64,000 bases of DNA from Pseudoalteromonas sp. NC201 (GCF_002850255.1 NZ_CP022522.1:2045125-2109124); one strand, 5' to 3'. Numbered from the stretch's first letter, positions 44,710-53,111 are shown. The notes: a model not told the origin generated them from the letters alone. Numbers and translations are program-made.

Positions 44710-46107
44710 ATGAGCCACACAGCGATAACGGAGCTACTAGCAGGCACCGTTGCGGTTGACAGCCAAGTAACAGTAAAAGGCTGGATCCGTACACGACGTG
44801 ATTCAAAAGCAGGTATTTCATTTCTAGCCGTTCATGACGGTTCTTGTTTTGACCCTATTCAAGCCGTAGTCCCTAATTCGCTGAATAATTATGACGAAGT
44901 GACTCGTCTTACTGCTGGGTGTTCAGTAGCGGTGACTGGTGTGCTTGTACAATCACAAGGTCAAGGTCAATCTTTTGAGATCCAAGCGAACAGCGTTGAG
45001 GTATTAGGCTGGGTTGAGAATCCAGATTCATACCCAATGGCTGCAAAACGCCACAGTATTGAATACTTACGCGAACATGCGCACCTTCGCCCTCGCACTA
45101 ATGTTATGGGCGCGGTTACGCGTGTACGTAACTGTCTTGCACAAGCTATTCACCGTTTTTATCATGAGCGTGGCTACCAGTGGATCAGCACGCCTATCAT
45201 TACCGCAAGTGACTGTGAAGGCGCAGGCGAGATGTTCCGTGTATCTACACTTGATATGAACAACCTACCACGCACAGACAAAGGCGATGTAGACTATTCA
45301 GAAGACTTTTTTGGTAAAGAAGCATTCTTGACCGTATCGGGTCAGCTTAACGGCGAAACATACGCGAGTGCCCTTTCAAAAATCTATACTTTTGGTCCAA
45401 CATTCCGTGCTGAAAACTCAAACACTTCTCGTCACTTAGCAGAATTTTGGATGGTTGAGCCTGAAGTGGCATTCGCCGACCTTAACGACATCGCAGCGCT
45501 CGCTGAGGACATGTTGAAGTATGTGTTTAAAGCAGTACTTGACGAACGTCGTGATGATATGGAATTTTTTGCACAGCGCATCGAAAAAGATGCCATTACT
45601 CGCCTAGAATCATTCATCGATAAAGACTTTGCTCAGGTAGATTACACAGACGCTATCGAAATTCTAAAAGCATGTGATAAAGAGTTTGAATTCGCTGTTG
45701 AGTGGGGTGTCGACTTACAATCAGAACACGAACGTTACCTTGCTGAAGTACACTTTAACGCACCAGTGGTTATCAAAAACTACCCTCGTGATATCAAAGC
45801 ATTCTACATGCGCCAAAACGAAGACGGTAAAACCGTTGCAGCTATGGACGTCGTTGCGCCTGGTATTGGTGAAATCATTGGTGGCTCACAGCGTGAAGAG
45901 CGTTTAGATGTGCTAGATGCGCGTCTTGAAGAGATGGGCTTAAACAAAGAAGATTACAGCTGGTACCGCGACCTACGTAAGTATGGAACAGTGCCTCACT
46001 CAGGCTTTGGTCTTGGCTTTGAGCGCTTGGTTGCTTATGTTACTGGCATGGGCAACGTACGTGACGTTATTGCCTTCCCTCGTACTAAAGGCAGCGCGAC
46101 TTACTAA
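44710..46107 (+). CDS. asnS: asparaginyl-tRNA synthetase
   Basis: A 465-residue class IIb aminoacyl-tRNA synthetase. The N-terminal OB-fold ([26 protein letters not shown]) binds the anticodon. Motif 2 region [21 protein letters not shown] and motif 3 [15 protein letters not shown] are complete. GGAG lies six bases before the ATG. A core gene inside the accessory region. Confidence 0.97.
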   Translation: MSHTAITELLAGTVAVDSQVTVKGWIRTRRDSKAGISFLAVHDGSCFDPIQAVVPNSLNNYDEVTRLTAGCSVAVTGVLVQSQGQGQSFEIQANSVEVLGWVENPDSYPMAAKRHSIEYLREHAHLRPRTNVMGAVTRVRNCLAQAIHRFYHERGYQWISTPIITASDCEGAGEMFRVSTLDMNNLPRTDKGDVDYSEDFFGKEAFLTVSGQLNGETYASALSKIYTFGPTFRAENSNTSRHLAEFWMVEPEVAFADLNDIAALAEDMLKYVFKAVLDERRDDMEFFAQRIEKDAITRLESFIDKDFAQVDYTDAIEILKACDKEFEFAVEWGVDLQSEHERYLAEVHFNAPVVIKNYPRDIKAFYMRQNEDGKTVAAMDVVAPGIGEIIGGSQREERLDVLDARLEEMGLNKEDYSWYRDLRKYGTVPHSGFGLGFERLVAYVTGMGNVRDVIAFPRTKGSATY

Positions 46108-46131
46108 AACGTCACAAACTCAGCTTTGCTA

Positions 46132-46159
46132 AAAACGCTCCCTTTTATGGGAGCGTTTT
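46132..46159 (+). terminator. rho-independent terminator of asnS
   Basis: Stem AAAACGCTCCC / GGGAGCGTTTT with a TTTTAT loop, 24 bp after the asnS stop. It separates asnS transcription from the RiPP-like locus. Confidence 0.9.
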
Positions 46160-46266
46160 GCATTGTGCGTTTAGAGAGCTCTCATGATAACGTCAGCACT
46201 TTACTATAGTTGTACCAACATAGCGCTCACCCGAGTTCAAAGAACCCTACCAATTCAAACGCCTAA

Positions 46267-46316
46267 GCATTCGAATGCACAACACAGCCCTTAATGTAAT
46301 GTGATGTAATCGATTA
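46267..46316. promoter_or_regulatory. palindromes upstream of the RiPP-like locus
   Basis: A perfect 12-bp dyad GCATTCGAATGC (46267-46278) and TAATCGATTA (46307-46316) lie 70-120 bp before the first gene of the locus. They could be operator half-sites. No regulator gene is next to the locus, so the assignment is open. Confidence 0.28.
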
Positions 46317-46386
46317 ATTTGCATAACCATACTTAAATTAAACACCGAAAACACTTTATTAACAAACCTTTTAAAGGGAGTTTTTT

Positions 46387-47397
46387 ATGTTTAATACTGT
46401 CACCAATCAGCAAGCAAAAGCCACAGCAGATCACCTACAAGCTGCACTGCAACCTAACAAGCAAGGTTTTGTCCCAGATTACAATATACCTTTACTCGCA
46501 ACAGGAGGAGGAAATAGCCAGCCAGAAACCCTCAGCGCACTTGGGCCATTGGCAGATCTCATCGGCACTTGGGCAAGCGCTCGTTTTGCGGGATTTAACG
46601 TCATGCCGCTGCCGCAAGAAACTGCTCCAGAAGGGGTTATACTATTTAATTTCCCTTACTACGAGGTGATCACCTTTAGCGCCACACAAGGAAAAGTAGT
46701 AAATCGAGGTGGCGATTATCAACAAAATAGTTATACGATCTTTTATGAGCAACGTGTATTTTTTGCCGACGGTGACAAGAAAGACCAACTTGTGCATGCT
46801 GAAAATGGCACTTGGCTCAATTTAGCCACCACCAATCAAGGTTCAGGTAAATACAACCGCCCTCCTTATATCCCCGCTCCTTCAGGTGGAGCAAACGTGC
46901 CAATACAAAATCCAGAGCATGCGATAGTCAAACAGGTTTCAATTCCACACGGTAACTCAATTTTAGCACTTGGAAATCATCACTTTGTCGATGGTCGTCC
47001 AGAAATTCCCATTGCCAACACGCTGCCGCAACCAGAAACTAAGGCAGGTACTGCCATTGCGGGTTTGTATGGAGAAAACTCACCGAGTAATCCAAATATC
47101 AATCCGAATATCGTGTTAGAACAACAATTGCTAGTTAACCAAGCATATAACCCTATCACTAAAACGGATATTTTGACCGTTAACAGTGACAATGATGGAT
47201 TAGTTTCAAGTATCCCATTTTGTAAAAACCATGTAGACGTTCCAAACTTTTCTACCACTTACTGGATAGAAAGGTTATCCAGTGGCGCGTTGCAACTGCA
47301 ATACACACAGAATATTTCGCTACAGTTTAACAACACCAAAAACAGCAAACTACTGTTTCCCCACATTACTGCAAACACCCTGTTTAAGGTGGGATAG
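46387..47397 (+). CDS. heme-binding-type beta-barrel (nitrobindin/FABP-like) protein of the RiPP-like locus
   Basis: A 336-residue protein without signal peptide, with AGGGAG six bases before the ATG. Residues about 50-200 resemble the lipocalin-like heme-binding barrel. LGPLADLIGTWAS starts the barrel; PYYEVITFSATQGKVVNRGGD and FYEQRVFF follow; VKQVSIPHGNSILALG closes it. The rest is a beta-rich extension. Family members bind heme or hydrophobic ligands; the ligand here is unknown. It precedes the Cys-rich gene by 164 bp and appears to be its partner. It might bind the modified product, or metal or heme held by it (inference). Confidence 0.58.
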   Translation: MFNTVTNQQAKATADHLQAALQPNKQGFVPDYNIPLLATGGGNSQPETLSALGPLADLIGTWASARFAGFNVMPLPQETAPEGVILFNFPYYEVITFSATQGKVVNRGGDYQQNSYTIFYEQRVFFADGDKKDQLVHAENGTWLNLATTNQGSGKYNRPPYIPAPSGGANVPIQNPEHAIVKQVSIPHGNSILALGNHHFVDGRPEIPIANTLPQPETKAGTAIAGLYGENSPSNPNINPNIVLEQQLLVNQAYNPITKTDILTVNSDNDGLVSSIPFCKNHVDVPNFSTTYWIERLSSGALQLQYTQNISLQFNNTKNSKLLFPHITANTLFKVG

Positions 47398-47561
47398 CGA
47401 TACTAGGATTTCGCTTAGGTTCAAAATATAAGTTGATATCTACAGTGTAGTTAGTCAGGTCTCAACCTTGTTGTTATTTGCCATGGCGAATTTAGCGGTG
47501 TCTATCGCCCGGCACCAAACATCAATCTAAAGCCATGACTTTGGTCATAAAGGATTTGAAA

Positions 47562-48332
47562 ATGAGTAATGACGTTAAAGATCTTCAGGTTCAGCTCACA
47601 GAGCTAAGTTCAAAAGTTAAAGAATTAGAAAAGCAATATTCTGAGCAGCAAGCAGAGGGAGTACGTAAATGCGACGCTTGCGCCCTTACGTGCAGTCCTT
47701 GCTATTTATGTACTCCTTGCACTCCTTGCACTCCATGTACTCCATGCTCGCCTTGTACAAACTGCCTCCCTTGTGTTGTCAATTTCTGTAACTGCTGCTT
47801 TCACTGTCAGCCAACAGCTACGCCAGAATCTGCATCACTGCAATGTCTACAGTGTCAACCTTCAGGGGGCGCTAGCGCTCAATGCGCACAAAGCATACAG
47901 TGTGTTCCTTGCATCGTTTCGTTCTGTGTAACCTGTCAGCCTGCGCAGTGTGTTACTTGCCAGCCAACACAATGTGTTTTATGTCAACCGCAGTGCGTTA
48001 CTTGCCAACCAACACAATGTGTTTTATGTCAACCGCAGTGTGTTACTTGCCAGCCAACACAATGTGTTTTATGTCAACCGCAGTGCGTTCCTTGCCAACC
48101 AACACAATGTGTTTTATGTCAGCCGCAGTGTGTTACTTGCCAACCAACACAATGTGTTTTATGTCAACCGCAGTGTGTTACTTGCCAGCCGACACAGTGT
48201 GTGTTGTGTCAACCCTCAGTTAATCACTTTCAAGGTGCACAATTGTGTGCCGGAAGTAACCCAACATACCAATGTTATACCTGTACACCAGGTCCAATCT
48301 ATTGCTGTATGTTGAGTGCAGTTCAAGGATAA
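47562..48332 (+). CDS. Cys-rich repeat protein, probable RiPP precursor
   Basis: A 256-residue protein starting MSNDVKDLQV, chosen because AAAGGA lies 7 bp upstream; the frame start at 47535 lacks support. Residues 1-36 hold no Cys and form a charged amphipathic helix (LTELSSKVKELEKQ), a leader-like part. From Cys37 on there are about 52 Cys (20%). Residues 37-80 have CxxC steps (CTPC four times running). Residues 129-218 are six tandem units of QCVTCQPTQCVLCQP, four Cys each, and the tail ends CCMLSAVQG. No signal peptide. Its place before a YcaO cyclodehydratase suggests Cys-to-thiazoline conversion in the core. A metallothionein-like role is the alternative. Confidence 0.72.
   Translation: MSNDVKDLQVQLTELSSKVKELEKQYSEQQAEGVRKCDACALTCSPCYLCTPCTPCTPCTPCSPCTNCLPCVVNFCNCCFHCQPTATPESASLQCLQCQPSGGASAQCAQSIQCVPCIVSFCVTCQPAQCVTCQPTQCVLCQPQCVTCQPTQCVLCQPQCVTCQPTQCVLCQPQCVPCQPTQCVLCQPQCVTCQPTQCVLCQPQCVTCQPTQCVLCQPSVNHFQGAQLCAGSNPTYQCYTCTPGPIYCCMLSAVQG
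47946..48215 (+). repeat. six tandem 45-bp repeats in the Cys-rich gene
   Basis: Copies begin at 47946, 47991, 48036, 48081, 48126 and 48171, with no spacer between them. Copies differ at only a few positions, mostly third bases (CAA/CAG, TGC/TGT). The fourth copy reads VPC in place of VTC, and the last differs most at the end. Each encodes 15 residues with four Cys. The array is in frame, so copy-number changes would lengthen or shorten the core without frameshift. Confidence 0.95.
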
Positions 48333-48342
48333 AGACATTAGC

Positions 48343-48364
48343 GAAGCCTCTTTATCGGGGCTTC
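48343..48364 (+). promoter_or_regulatory. intergenic hairpin between precursor and ycaO-like gene
   Basis: GAAGCCTC / GGGGCTTC, an 8-bp stem with TTTATC loop, 10 bp after the precursor stop and 21 bp before the next ATG. No T tract follows, so it looks more like a partial terminator or mRNA 3' stabiliser that raises precursor levels over enzyme levels. Confidence 0.45.
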
Positions 48365-48385
48365 CATAACTTACAGAGGATGCAT

Positions 48386-50779
48386 ATGAATAAAGATAAA
48401 ATAAGGCTATCACCTGCCGCAAGTATCTTACCTAACGATGAGGGAGTATTGTTACGCTCTGACCTTGGAGACTTTCAACTCCACGGAAAAGACATAAGTA
48501 CTTTTGTTGACGACATTATTCCTTTATTAAATGGTGACTTTGGCCTCGATGAGATTGCATCACAAATAACGCAATACTCTAGCGCTAGTGTTGAGCAATT
48601 ATTGCGCCTATTGGAGCAAAAAGGCCTCATTGAACGCGTTATTATCGACTCAACTTCAGCTCCTTGGCCTGAACAATACCGCTTTAATAACGCGTGGCAA
48701 AATGAGGCAAAGCGTGACCCTCGAACACTCAAAAATAACCGAATTCTGTGCATAGGGTTAACGCCTTGGGCAATGCCTATGCTAGAAGAGCTGTTGAATG
48801 CTGGCGTGGGGTATATTCATATTCTTGATAATAATAATTGTACTAACCAAAGTGGCTATTATCATCATGCAGTTAATCACCTACCAAGTAATACTACAAC
48901 GATCGACGCATTCACAGACTACCTAAAGCAACGCTTTGTTCACTCAGAAGTTAGTGCACAAACTGCCGAACTGAACTCCTCATTAGATGAAGTTATTCTT
49001 CAAAACTGGGATCTGGTTGTTATTTCTCTACCATCGGACTCGCTCAGTGCGCATACCAACATCGCCACGCATTTAGCTACGCTTGCACTACCTACTTTTT
49101 ACGTCTCCATTGATGGACTAACCGGGCATGTAGGTCCATATGTTACCAATCAAGGTGGTGGATGCTGGAACTGTTTACGGCTGCGAAAACTTGGCACCGC
49201 AATAAATCCGCAAACTGCACACAAGATTGATGAGATCACGAATAAAGCACATTCCGGCGCTCGAGCCCATTCAATTTTAAGTAGTATGTCAGCATCAATC
49301 GCAATGCAGGCTGCAACTGATATACAAACCATTTTGTTACAGTACACGCAATCTGTGCTGCAAAATACTACCAGAACAACCAATTTGGTTAGTGGAGAAA
49401 GCTCGCTCCACCCTATTATTCCAGTGCCTGAATGCCCAGTATGCTCTGGCCCTAGCGAACAAGATATCTCTGCTAGCAATAACACCTTACCAGCCATTTC
49501 TGAATTACAGACAGTTGAACAATTTAAAACAATGATGCGAGGTTGGGTTGACCCTGAATTTGGCGTGATAAAACAACTAACGGGCCATGCCCCCCACTTG
49601 CCTGAACTCCCTGTCACCGCATCTGCAAGCCTAAGTAGTTTTACAAGTGGTCAGTTTGATCCGAGAACACAAGGCCAAGTTGGTTCAGGCAAAGGATTAG
49701 ACTCGCTTTCAGCTCATATTAGTGCCGTGGGTGAAGCGCTTGAACGTTATTCAGCAGCGAGATACGATATTCGTAACTGTCGTTATGCCACGGTAAATCA
49801 ACTTCAAGGAGACTATGTAAACCCAGCAGATCTGGTCCTCTATTCTCCCGAGCAGTATGCAACACCTGAGTTTCCCTTTAGCAAATGGCGAAGCAAACAA
49901 AAAATTCATTGGGTTGAAGGCAATTGGATTGGCACAAGTCGCGCTACTTGGGTACCCGCATTAGTGAGCTACTTTAATTTTAGTTGCCCTTATGAAGAGC
50001 AATTCAGTCAAGTTTCTTCCAATGGCTTAGCGGCAGGTAAAGATAACGAAGATGCCGCTATCAGAGCTTGCTTCGAACTCATTGAAAGAGATGCGATGAT
50101 GCTTACTTGGTACGCCCAACTCCCTTGCACTAGATTAGATGCCGACTCTTTGCTAACTGGTAAGTTGAAGCTCATGGTCGAATCGATAACGCAGCGAGGC
50201 ATAGCACTAGAATTATACCTTCTTGACGTCGGCATCCATATCCCAACGGTGGTTTGCCTTGGTCTAGGCGATGGCATCACCACGCCTGCGGTATCAGTTT
50301 CATTAGCAACCCATGACAACATCAATGTGGCTGTCACCAAAGCATTATTAGAGCAAGGTCATGTTATGCCCTATCTTTGCAGCCTAATGCAGAGTGGGCA
50401 TAAAGCTCCACAAACCGTAGAACAGGTCAGGACGTTAGAAGATCATGCCGCGTTTTATTTCTCTAACGCGCACTTATCCACCTTTAACTTTATGAGACAG
50501 CCTGCATCTGAATCTAAACCGCTATCATGTTGGCCTTATCCTACACTTGAGGGAGCCGCAGATCTAAGACAGCGCATTACCAAAGCAGGGGTTGATATTG
50601 CCATTGTTGATGTCACTGCCTCCGACGTTGCATTAAGTCCATTTAGAGTGGCTCGAGCCGTTGGCGTTAATATGCAGCCTATTCATTTTGGTGAACAATT
50701 CAAGCGCACTGACAACCCAAGATTGCATAAACTCTTGGCTGGCCGTGCGGTTAACTTGTATCCACACCCCATTGCATAA
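48386..50779 (+). CDS. fused E1-like / YcaO azoline cyclodehydratase (TOMM synthetase)
   Basis: A 797-residue protein from ATG 48386 (AGAGGA 5 bp upstream; a frame extending into the precursor gene is rejected). Residues 1-90 look like the winged-helix leader-binding (RRE-type) part. About 110-360 is the ThiF/E1-like domain with two CxxC pairs (260/263, 350/353), a probable zinc site. About 400-797 is YcaO, with EALERYSA (450-457), SSNGLAAG (544-551) and ELIERDA (564-570) of the ATP site. It ends YPHPIA, the proline-rich C-terminus needed for catalysis in this class. Such enzymes phosphorylate the backbone amide to make thiazoline or oxazoline rings in RiPPs. Confidence 0.88.
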   Translation: MNKDKIRLSPAASILPNDEGVLLRSDLGDFQLHGKDISTFVDDIIPLLNGDFGLDEIASQITQYSSASVEQLLRLLEQKGLIERVIIDSTSAPWPEQYRFNNAWQNEAKRDPRTLKNNRILCIGLTPWAMPMLEELLNAGVGYIHILDNNNCTNQSGYYHHAVNHLPSNTTTIDAFTDYLKQRFVHSEVSAQTAELNSSLDEVILQNWDLVVISLPSDSLSAHTNIATHLATLALPTFYVSIDGLTGHVGPYVTNQGGGCWNCLRLRKLGTAINPQTAHKIDEITNKAHSGARAHSILSSMSASIAMQAATDIQTILLQYTQSVLQNTTRTTNLVSGESSLHPIIPVPECPVCSGPSEQDISASNNTLPAISELQTVEQFKTMMRGWVDPEFGVIKQLTGHAPHLPELPVTASASLSSFTSGQFDPRTQGQVGSGKGLDSLSAHISAVGEALERYSAARYDIRNCRYATVNQLQGDYVNPADLVLYSPEQYATPEFPFSKWRSKQKIHWVEGNWIGTSRATWVPALVSYFNFSCPYEEQFSQVSSNGLAAGKDNEDAAIRACFELIERDAMMLTWYAQLPCTRLDADSLLTGKLKLMVESITQRGIALELYLLDVGIHIPTVVCLGLGDGITTPAVSVSLATHDNINVAVTKALLEQGHVMPYLCSLMQSGHKAPQTVEQVRTLEDHAAFYFSNAHLSTFNFMRQPASESKPLSCWPYPTLEGAADLRQRITKAGVDIAIVDVTASDVALSPFRVARAVGVNMQPIHFGEQFKRTDNPRLHKLLAGRAVNLYPHPIA

Positions 50780-50789
50780 GGACTCAGCT

Positions 50790-51752
50790 ATGAAAGTTTT
50801 AGTATGCGGAACAAATTACGGTGCTACTTATATTCGGGCATTACAATTTCAAAATACGGGATTGATGCTCAGTGGCATATTGTCAACAGGTAGCCTTCGC
50901 TCAACTCATTACGCTCAGTCCTTTGCGGTGCCACATTACACCGATGTAGAACAGATAACAAACCAACAAGTGGATATTGCTTGTGTGGCTATCGCTGGCG
51001 ATGCCGGTATTGAGATTGCCACCGCCCTATTAAAAAAGCATATTCATGTAATTTGTGAGCACCCAATTGGGCAGGCCTCGATGACAGAGGTACTAGCAGT
51101 AGCCAAAGCTAATGGCGTTAGATTCTGGGTAAACGCCCATTTCGCCGATCTGTACCCTATTCGTTCTTTCTATGACAGCTACTTCAGTGCCGCAGCACAA
51201 GGCCAATGTATGCATCTAGACATCGCCGTTAACCTCAGGACACTGTATTCGGGACTGGATTTAATTTGTCGTCTGTTTACCGACGAAGTTGATGTGACAG
51301 TAGCCATTCAACCGAAGGCTACTTCGAGCGCGTTTGTTAGTATTTTGCTACAACGCGGGGAGATGTCCATTTCGCTGCTTTGTCAAAACTTTGCGTCTGA
51401 GTTTGATGATGGTTCAGCAACATTTATCAATCATAGAGTCTCAGCCATATTTAACCATGGCACATTACTGCTAAGCGATACTTATGGTCCGTTAACTTGG
51501 TTACCATCACCTATCACTATGTCTAGTAAAGAGTGGCGAAGCCACTACCTGCTGGAGCAACATGCGTTTACGGTGAATGAAATAATGACATTGCGCGATA
51601 AAGCCAACTTAGCCGTACTTGAACAACTTAAAGCCGTTATCTATGGCGACAGCGACTGTCCCCATTTTCAAACGCCTGACTACCTAATTGCATTATCAAA
51701 GCTTTGGGAGAATGTGTATTTAGTATTGAATGGAAGCAATGAGGCGGGTTAA
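50790..51752 (+). CDS. thiazolinyl imide reductase-like NAD(P)H oxidoreductase (Gfo/Idh/MocA fold)
   Basis: A 320-residue protein from ATG 50790, with AAGGA 7 bp upstream and a 10-bp gap from the YcaO gene. The N-terminus VLVCGTNYGATYIRAL, the EHPIG at 90-94 and GVRFWVNAHF at 109-118 match the pattern I know from Irp3/PchG (VLIVGAKFGEMYLNAF; EHP; YWIN). Those enzymes reduce a thiazoline of yersiniabactin or pyochelin to a thiazolidine. Here it would act on the ring products of the YcaO enzyme, a combination I do not know as described. The assignment rests on remembered family motifs. Confidence 0.72.
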   Translation: MKVLVCGTNYGATYIRALQFQNTGLMLSGILSTGSLRSTHYAQSFAVPHYTDVEQITNQQVDIACVAIAGDAGIEIATALLKKHIHVICEHPIGQASMTEVLAVAKANGVRFWVNAHFADLYPIRSFYDSYFSAAAQGQCMHLDIAVNLRTLYSGLDLICRLFTDEVDVTVAIQPKATSSAFVSILLQRGEMSISLLCQNFASEFDDGSATFINHRVSAIFNHGTLLLSDTYGPLTWLPSPITMSSKEWRSHYLLEQHAFTVNEIMTLRDKANLAVLEQLKAVIYGDSDCPHFQTPDYLIALSKLWENVYLVLNGSNEAG

Positions 51753-51772
51753 AGAAAATATGTCGAAAAAGT

Positions 51773-51872
51773 AATAACAGCTAGCGTAGCTCAGTGACCC
51801 ATTTTGAGGCGATAGCACAGCTGTGGGCAAGGTAGCGACGTCTGTGTCGGCAAGGTAAAAGTTTTTGTTATT
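51773..51872. repeat. imperfect palindromic intergenic repeat
   Basis: AATAACA (51773-51779) and TGTTATT (51866-51872) are the ends of a roughly 100-bp segment with inner short dyads (ACAGCTGT, GACGTC). The AATAACAGCTAG end resembles a part of the element at 31001-31195 (AATAACAGCTGCTAG). It lies after the reductase gene and may terminate it or be another MITE-like copy. Confidence 0.38.
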
Positions 51873-51916
51873 TAGTCGCTCAATTTGAGGGAGTATTAAC
51901 GCTAAATGGAATAATA

Positions 51917-51939
51917 GAGTGGATCGAACAGATCCACTC
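51917..51939. terminator. hairpin between the RiPP-like locus and fklB
   Basis: Perfect stem GAGTGGATC / GATCCACTC with GAACA loop, 11 bp before the fklB stop. T tracts are weak on both strands, so termination efficiency is unsure. Confidence 0.55.
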
Positions 51940-51950
51940 AAAGCATAGAC

Positions 51951-52565
51951 TTAAAGTACGTCTAGTAGTTCAACGTCAAAGATCAACGTTGAGAAAGGTG
52001 CGATTGCAGCACCTGCACCACGCTCGCCGTATGCAAGCTCATGCGGCACGTATAGACGCCATTTAGAACCTGCTGGCATCATTTGAAGTGCTTCAGTCCA
52101 ACCTTTGATCACGCCATTTACTGAGAATTCAGCTGGTTGACCGCGCTCGTAAGAGCTGTCAAATGTCGTACCGTTGATTAGAGTACCGTGGTAATGAACA
52201 CGTACTTTTGAATCTTCAACAGGCTTATCACCTTCGCCAGTTTCAACTACTTCATACTGAAGACCAGACTCAGTTACTGTTACTTCAGCACGCTTTGCAT
52301 TTTCTTCTAGAAATGCAACACCTTCAGCTGCTAATACTTTCGCTTCTTCTTCACGACGCTGTTGGATTTCAGCATTGATCTTCTCAAATGCTGCTTGAAT
52401 TTCAGGGATCTCAACGCGGAAGCTGTCACCAGCATAAGCGTCTTTCATACCTTCGAATACAGAGTTAAGGTTTAGACCTTCAAAAGGGTTTGCTTTAAGT
52501 TGCTCACCCATTTGTAAACCAATACCGTAGCTCGCTTTATCTGCGTCTGTGTTGAATTGAGACAT
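51951..52565 (-). CDS. fklB: FKBP-type peptidyl-prolyl isomerase FklB
   Basis: A 204-residue protein from the ATG at 52565 (GGAAAG upstream); a 20-residue longer frame is rejected. The N-terminal dimerisation part (MSQFNTDADKASYGIGLQMGEQL) and a long helix precede the FKBP domain (about 110-204; VRVHYHGTLINGTTFDSSYERG, VIKGWTEALQMMPAGSKW, LAYGERGAG). No signal peptide, so this is the cytoplasmic FKBP22 type. Confidence 0.92.
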   Translation of the reverse strand: MSQFNTDADKASYGIGLQMGEQLKANPFEGLNLNSVFEGMKDAYAGDSFRVEIPEIQAAFEKINAEIQQRREEEAKVLAAEGVAFLEENAKRAEVTVTESGLQYEVVETGEGDKPVEDSKVRVHYHGTLINGTTFDSSYERGQPAEFSVNGVIKGWTEALQMMPAGSKWRLYVPHELAYGERGAGAAIAPFSTLIFDVELLDVL

Positions 52566-52674
52566 AGTCTTTCCATATTTTTTATTAACAAGAACCTTAG
52601 ATTGTATCACAGCCAAAATAGGCAAGATACCGGAGCTGCTTGATTATCAAGCAGTCGAGCTATTCGTCGGACAC

Positions 52675-52695
52675 AAAAAAACCGCTAGCTAGCGG
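52675..52695 (-). terminator. terminator of the small membrane protein gene at 52685
   Basis: CCGCTAG / CTAGCGG palindrome with seven T on the minus strand. The stop codon of the gene lies inside the stem. Confidence 0.7.
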
Positions 52696-53068
52696 CTTTC
52701 TCTTCGGCATATTGTTTGAGTTTTTTCATTACAAAGGTTGCAAATGGCAGCAATAATACAAGGCCTATATTAAGCTCATCACTGTACTCTCCCAAGCTAC
52801 CAACAAAGTAGTGTCCAAATCCAACCACACCAAATAATGCAATAACCACACTGGCGATTTCTGGCCAGGATTTTTCATATTTAGTGATCAGATGACCAAC
52901 GAGGCAATTGAATAAAAAAACATGCAGCAGCGTCATCGAAATATCAGGGTCTTGTTGCGAATCAATCGACAACGTTAGCGCCATGTTTAGGCCGCTAAGA
53001 TAAAAATAACTAAATACAATCCAAATAGAACTATGTTTTATTATTGCCATGTTACTAGCCGCAGACAT
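52685..53068 (-). CDS. small membrane protein of unknown function
   Basis: A 127-residue protein with four predicted membrane spans (about 14-30, 42-60, 72-95, 100-115) and a Lys/Glu-rich tail. GGAGG lies 5 bp before the ATG at 53068, a strong ribosome site. I recognise no family. It lies downstream of tRNA-Ser on the same strand, separated by the tRNA terminator. Confidence 0.65.
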   Translation of the reverse strand: MSAASNMAIIKHSSIWIVFSYFYLSGLNMALTLSIDSQQDPDISMTLLHVFLFNCLVGHLITKYEKSWPEIASVVIALFGVVGFGHYFVGSLGEYSDELNIGLVLLLPFATFVMKKLKQYAEEKAAS

Positions 53069-53086
53069 ACACGCCTCCAAACGAAA

Positions 53087-53111
53087 AAAACCGCCATTTG
53101 GAGGCGGTTTT
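53087..53111 (-). terminator. terminator of tRNA-Ser
   Basis: Stem AAAACCGCC / GGCGGTTTT with a 7-base loop, T tract on the minus strand, 11 bp beyond the tRNA 3' end. Confidence 0.82.

Noticed and set aside
47946..48215. CRISPR-like array
   Set aside because: The 45-bp units are contiguous without spacers, lie in frame within a coding sequence, and no cas genes are present.
47882..48315. Two overlapping long open frames in the other plus-strand frames of the Cys-rich repeat
   Set aside because: They follow automatically from the 45-bp period, which is divisible by three, have no ribosome site and produce low-complexity repeats. The Cys-rich frame has a ribosome site and context.
48272..48385. 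N-terminal extension of the YcaO protein into the precursor gene
   Set aside because: The extra 38 residues would overlap the precursor coding end, and the ATG at 48386 has a well-placed AGAGGA site and begins like other leader-binding domains.
52637..52655. CTGCTTGA/TCAAGCAG hairpin upstream of fklB
   Set aside because: No T tract and no partner signal; may be incidental, so it was not listed as a terminator.
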